Of a DNA stretch of 64,000 nt, positions 62,665 through 64,000 are shown in pieces; position 1 is the first letter of the stretch, and every line of letters starts with the position of its first letter. The position numbers and the translations under genes are program-made. Origin of the DNA: Paenibacillus sp. DMB20 (GTDB lineage: Bacteria > Bacillota > Bacilli > Paenibacillales > Paenibacillaceae). The notes beneath the pieces are model-generated. The model saw only the letters and a list, made by a program, of their open reading frames with translations. It made no database searches and was not told the DNA's origin. Location of the stretch: NCBI RefSeq assembly GCF_000987955.1, contig NZ_LAZU01000025.1, forward strand, positions 248,001 to 312,000, written 5' to 3'.

Positions 62665-63354
62665 ATGGAGAGAAACGGGAAGCTGGTCAAACCGGAGGCA
62701 ATGATTTTTGATATGGACGGAACGTTGTTTCAGACCGAAACGCTGCTCTTGCCTGCCTATCACAAATTATTCGACATCCTGCGGGAGGAGGGACATCACA
62801 GCGGAGAAACCCCGAACGAACAGCTGATGCTTGGGAGCCTGGGAATGCTGCTGGAGGATATATGGAAAAGGGTGCTGCCCGAGGGAACGCCTGAAGCGCA
62901 CAAGCGTGCGGACGAGCTTCTCCTTCAGCTGGAGCTGGAAGGATTGCAAGGCTCGGATGCCGTCTTGTATCCCGAGGTAGTGGAGACGCTGGAGGAGTTG
63001 AAGCGGCGCGGCGTCAGATTGTTTGTGGCGTCCAACGGACTGGAGCACTACGTGAAGGGGATCTGCGAGGCCCGGGGCATGAGTTATCTCTTTGAAGGTC
63101 TTTATAGTGCCGGTGAGCATGGAACGGCGAGCAAGGTCGATCTCGTAGCACTGCTGCTCAAGAACCACGGCATTGAAAAGGCATGGATGGTCGGCGACCG
63201 TTCCTCCGATGTCGAGGCAGGAAAGAAAAACGGACAAACCGTCATCGGCTGCCAGTACGCCGGTTTCGGCAAGGATCAGGAGCTGAAAGGCTCCGATGCC
63301 ATCATTACGTCGTTCCCGCAGTTATTGGAGCTGCATGCTAACTCCACCGGGTAA
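62665..63354 (+). CDS. HAD superfamily hydrolase (phosphoglycolate-phosphatase-like)
   Basis: The product has 229 residues. HAD motif I is MIFDMDGTLFQTE (nucleophile Asp), motif II is LFVASNGLEHYV, and the Lys motif is in GTASKVDLVALLL. Motif III is AWMVGDRSSDVEAGKKNGQT. The helical cap (about 30-105) fits subfamily I. ATG 62665 is chosen because AAGGGATGG lies 9 bases before it and motif I then starts at about residue 13. Upstream ATGs at 62638 and 62584 are possible but poorly placed. It dephosphorylates a small metabolite, not identifiable. The last codons form part of a CCGGGT hairpin. Confidence 0.87.
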   Translation: MERNGKLVKPEAMIFDMDGTLFQTETLLLPAYHKLFDILREEGHHSGETPNEQLMLGSLGMLLEDIWKRVLPEGTPEAHKRADELLLQLELEGLQGSDAVLYPEVVETLEELKRRGVRLFVASNGLEHYVKGICEARGMSYLFEGLYSAGEHGTASKVDLVALLLKNHGIEKAWMVGDRSSDVEAGKKNGQTVIGCQYAGFGKDQELKGSDAIITSFPQLLELHANSTG

Positions 63355-63364
63355 ACCCGGTAAA

Positions 63365-63385
63365 AGAAAAACGTCTATCGACGTA
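63365..63385 (+). repeat. 21-base dispersed repeat, copy 2
   Basis: This copy is identical over 21 bases to the reverse complement of 40487-40507. It lies 10 bases past the HAD gene stop and before the terminator. Confidence 0.6.
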
Positions 63386-63406
63386 TTCTCAAAGCAGATA
63401 TCTTAA

Positions 63407-63440
63407 AGAAGAGCCCTTGCTTTTTAGGCAGGGCTCTTTC
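63407..63440 (+). terminator. Terminator between the HAD and YheC/YheD genes
   Basis: A stem, AAGAGCCC/GGGCTCTT (63409-63416 with 63431-63438), has A/T-rich flanks on both sides. It may serve both convergent genes. Confidence 0.75.
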
Positions 63441-63508
63441 TTATGGACAAAACCGCAGCGGGGCGACGGTTGAAAGCCGATGTCGAGGAGGGCAAAATGA
63501 ATCAGGCT

Positions 63509-64000
63509 TTACGCGTTCTTTGCCTGCTTCTTTTGGCTATAGAGCCACAATGCGTACTCCAGCGGCCGCACAAGCGATTCCCGATATGACGCTTTGTCGC
63601 CGATTTGGGAGAAAACCTCCCTGGATGGCTTCGGGTTTACCTCCAACAGAAGGATCCGGCCGTTTTTATCCACGGCGAGGTCCAGGGCAAGCTCGCAAAG
63701 CGCACCGTACTTTTCCTCCAGGAAGCGGGCAACGTCCACCCCCAGCTCCGATGCTTCGGCATGAATTTTCTCCTGCTTCTCCCGGTCGGATATCCACTCT
63801 TCCAGAAGTTCGTCCATAGCCATGGCTCTTCCGCCGCCGTGCAAATTGGACGTGACGCTATGGAGCGCTCCGACCCGTCCCACGCAGCCCGTGACCTTCC
63901 ACTCGCCGGAACCGTTTTTCTGGACCAGCATCCGGTAATCATGCACTCTGCCGTTGGGGAGCTCAAGGTGGATGCCTTCCTGGACCAAGTATTTCCCCTT
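63509..64000 (-). CDS. YheC/YheD family endospore-coat-associated ATP-grasp protein (5' end outside window)
   Basis: The reading frame is open to the last base. The visible 164 codons are the C-terminal half of a YheC/YheD-type ATP-grasp protein: KYLVQEGIHLELPNGRVHDY, RMLVQKNGSGEWKVTGCVGR, ALCELALDLAVDKNGRILLL and EVNPKPSREVF (metal-binding Asn near the C-terminus). YheC and YheD associate with the spore coat in Bacillus, and the ATP-grasp fold suggests ligase activity. The start lies to the right of the window. It is convergent with the HAD gene. Confidence 0.87.
   Translation of the reverse strand, partial: KGKYLVQEGIHLELPNGRVHDYRMLVQKNGSGEWKVTGCVGRVGALHSVTSNLHGGGRAMAMDELLEEWISDREKQEKIHAEASELGVDVARFLEEKYGALCELALDLAVDKNGRILLLEVNPKPSREVFSQIGDKASYRESLVRPLEYALWLYSQKKQAKNA

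Overview
The window looks like chromosomal DNA of a Paenibacillus-type Gram-positive spore former. GC content is moderate, ribosome binding sites are strong AAGGAGG types, TTG and GTG starts are common, and hairpin terminators are frequent. It carries SLH-domain and spore proteins (CotJA/B/C, YhbH, YheC/YheD family) and Bacillales genes (sufCDSUB, mtnKA, yunC, yunD, ywdK, yfkAB). I see no rRNA, tRNA, CRISPR array, intact transposase or phage module.

Layout: 1-7583 is a co-directional cluster of secreted proteins built from beta-propeller, cohesin, dockerin and SLH domains; the first gene is cut by the window edge. 8197-16001 holds a DUF2625 protein with a metallophosphoesterase, an ankyrin protein, a large 7TM hybrid histidine kinase and an orphan cobyric acid synthase. 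16324-22587 is a sugar-utilisation locus: an AraC regulator fused to a GH39 glycosidase, a cellobiose-type PTS EIIC behind a cre-like site, and a frameshifted GH3 glucosidase. 22965-31379 holds a methyltransferase, a PAF-acetylhydrolase-like lipase, a sulfurtransferase, a SEC-C protein, an OatA-like O-acyltransferase and YhbH. 31657-35289 (minus) is a membrane cluster resembling E. coli yjfKLMC with an added K+ channel. 36356-41185 carries small conserved genes, the mtnKA methionine-salvage operon and Dps. 41684-46850 is the SUF iron-sulfur operon. 47298-50244 holds acetyltransferases, an ECF sigma gene and an HD-GYP protein. 50638-60150 carries yunD, uppP, a second HD-GYP, an MMPL transporter, yfkAB, a CNNM/CBS protein and an AI-2E-type permease. 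60303-61459 is cotJABC. The window ends with a lipoprotein, a HAD hydrolase and a partial YheC/YheD gene.

The most novel-looking system is the cluster at the left edge. One protein has a cohesin plus three SLH repeats, so it is a predicted wall anchor. One has a propeller plus a dockerin. Two carry both a cohesin and a dockerin. This predicts a small self-assembling surface complex, cellulosome-like in its joints but with no recognisable catalytic module.

Five single-base losses break three genes: GH3 twice, sufU once and the ECF sigma gene once. Because sufU is expected to be essential, sequence error is a serious alternative to real decay. Several intergenic regions hold short gene remnants (PepSY, rhodanese, tyrosine recombinase, CotJC) and dispersed repeats.
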